Of a DNA stretch of 60,324 nt, positions 60,137 through 60,324 are shown piece after piece. The DNA comes from Clostridiales bacterium (GTDB lineage Bacteria; Bacillota; Clostridia; Christensenellales; Aristaeellaceae): positions 1 through 60,324 of the forward strand of contig SVGS01000022.1 in assembly GCA_015056205.1 (NCBI GenBank). The letters run 5' to 3'. Within the stretch, counting starts at the first letter, position 1. Every line of letters begins with the position of its first letter. Under the pieces are notes generated by a model. That model worked only from the letters and a program-made list of their open reading frames with translations. It made no database searches and was not told where the DNA came from. Position numbers and translations under genes: made by a program.

Positions 60137-60324
60137 TTATAAAAGAGTATAACCTCTGAATCCACGCACAGAATAATATGAGTCTGCCCCGTTATGGAAC
60201 GTGAATACAGTCCCGTAACGCCTTTCGCAGAAAAGGGCTCCGCCCTGTTTTCTGATCTCTGCCGGGGTACTGATCCAGGAAGAAGTTTTTAAGTCGAAGT
60301 CGCCAAGGGCTTGCAGCCTGTAAT
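60137..60324 (-). CDS. DUF4256 domain protein, C-terminal part (partial)
   Basis: On the minus strand the frame is open from the right edge to TAA at 60139-60137, giving 61 residues that include LQALGDFDLKTSSWISTPAE, RKQGGALFCERRYGTVFTFH and NGADSYYSVRGFRG. This is the typical C-terminus of DUF4256 proteins, cytoplasmic and of unknown function. The start lies outside the window. Confidence 0.8.
   Translation of the reverse strand, partial: YRLQALGDFDLKTSSWISTPAEIRKQGGALFCERRYGTVFTFHNGADSYYSVRGFRGYTLL

Overview
The window is one continuous piece of a GC-rich Bacillota chromosome, most likely an anaerobic gut or rumen member of the Clostridia. Pointers are AGGAGG-type ribosome binding sites, -35/-10 promoters with 17-bp spacers, a group B-type [FeFe] hydrogenase, rubredoxin, a DtxR-type regulator, FloA/NfeD, YycJ, an ABC-F protein, Soj/ParB and a Bacillota-style S10-spc ribosomal operon. 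The genus cannot be named from sequence alone. AT-rich patches (about 85-220, 1863-2050, 25080-26080, 57830-58080) coincide with gene remnants or repeats and mark junctions.

Layout. 1-2040: a partial gene, a probably truncated HNH nuclease and an AlbA_2/ATP-binding regulator with a repeat array over its promoter. 2080-5240: DegV, then an NfeD-FloA-unknown membrane operon on the minus strand. 5400-10300: a BMP-type nucleoside ABC importer. 10300-16320: diguanylate cyclase, SerA, DeoD, rubredoxin, and an EAL-DUF3783 operon. 16420-18560: DtxR regulator divergent from an [FeFe] hydrogenase. 18580-21880: secreted MBL protein, a VanZ-VOC fusion and a zinc-dependent phospholipase C-like protein. 21970-25035: VanY carboxypeptidase overlapping a NusG_II / Gx transporter / ApbE trio resembling the EetA/EetB/FmnB part of extracellular electron transfer loci. 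25036-25930: REP-like repeat and a frameshifted Rpn remnant.

26000-36974 is an exported-protein region: a lipocalin-like protein, an S41 peptidase, a 1299-residue clostripain-family protein, a membrane-anchored coiled-coil protein with 42-bp tandem repeats and an SH3b end, and a WG-repeat protein ending in three zinc-ribbon-like repeats. The last reads straight into soj-parB, followed by a sugar transferase, a split transketolase, LicD, YycJ and an ABC-F ATPase, ending at a strong terminator (44666). 44910-57770 is the ribosomal operon rpsJ to rpmJ with secY, adk, map, a KOW protein and infA. It stops at a terminator right after rpmJ, where Bacillota usually continue with rpsM-rpsK-rpsD-rpoA-rplQ. 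Beyond it lie a 36-residue remnant of a MalG-type sugar permease, an intact GH120 beta-xylosidase-like gene, and the 3' end of a DUF4256 gene on the minus strand.

How the genes fit together: the nucleoside importer and DeoD suggest purine nucleoside salvage. Hydrogenase and rubredoxin fit fermentative redox metabolism. GGDEF and EAL proteins set c-di-GMP. The central block is devoted to the cell envelope. The least conventional parts are the exported WG/zinc-ribbon gene fused transcriptionally to soj-parB and surface-glycan genes, the repeat-built coiled-coil protein, the EET-like trio, the VanZ-VOC fusion and the rubredoxin with a C-x-C knuckle.
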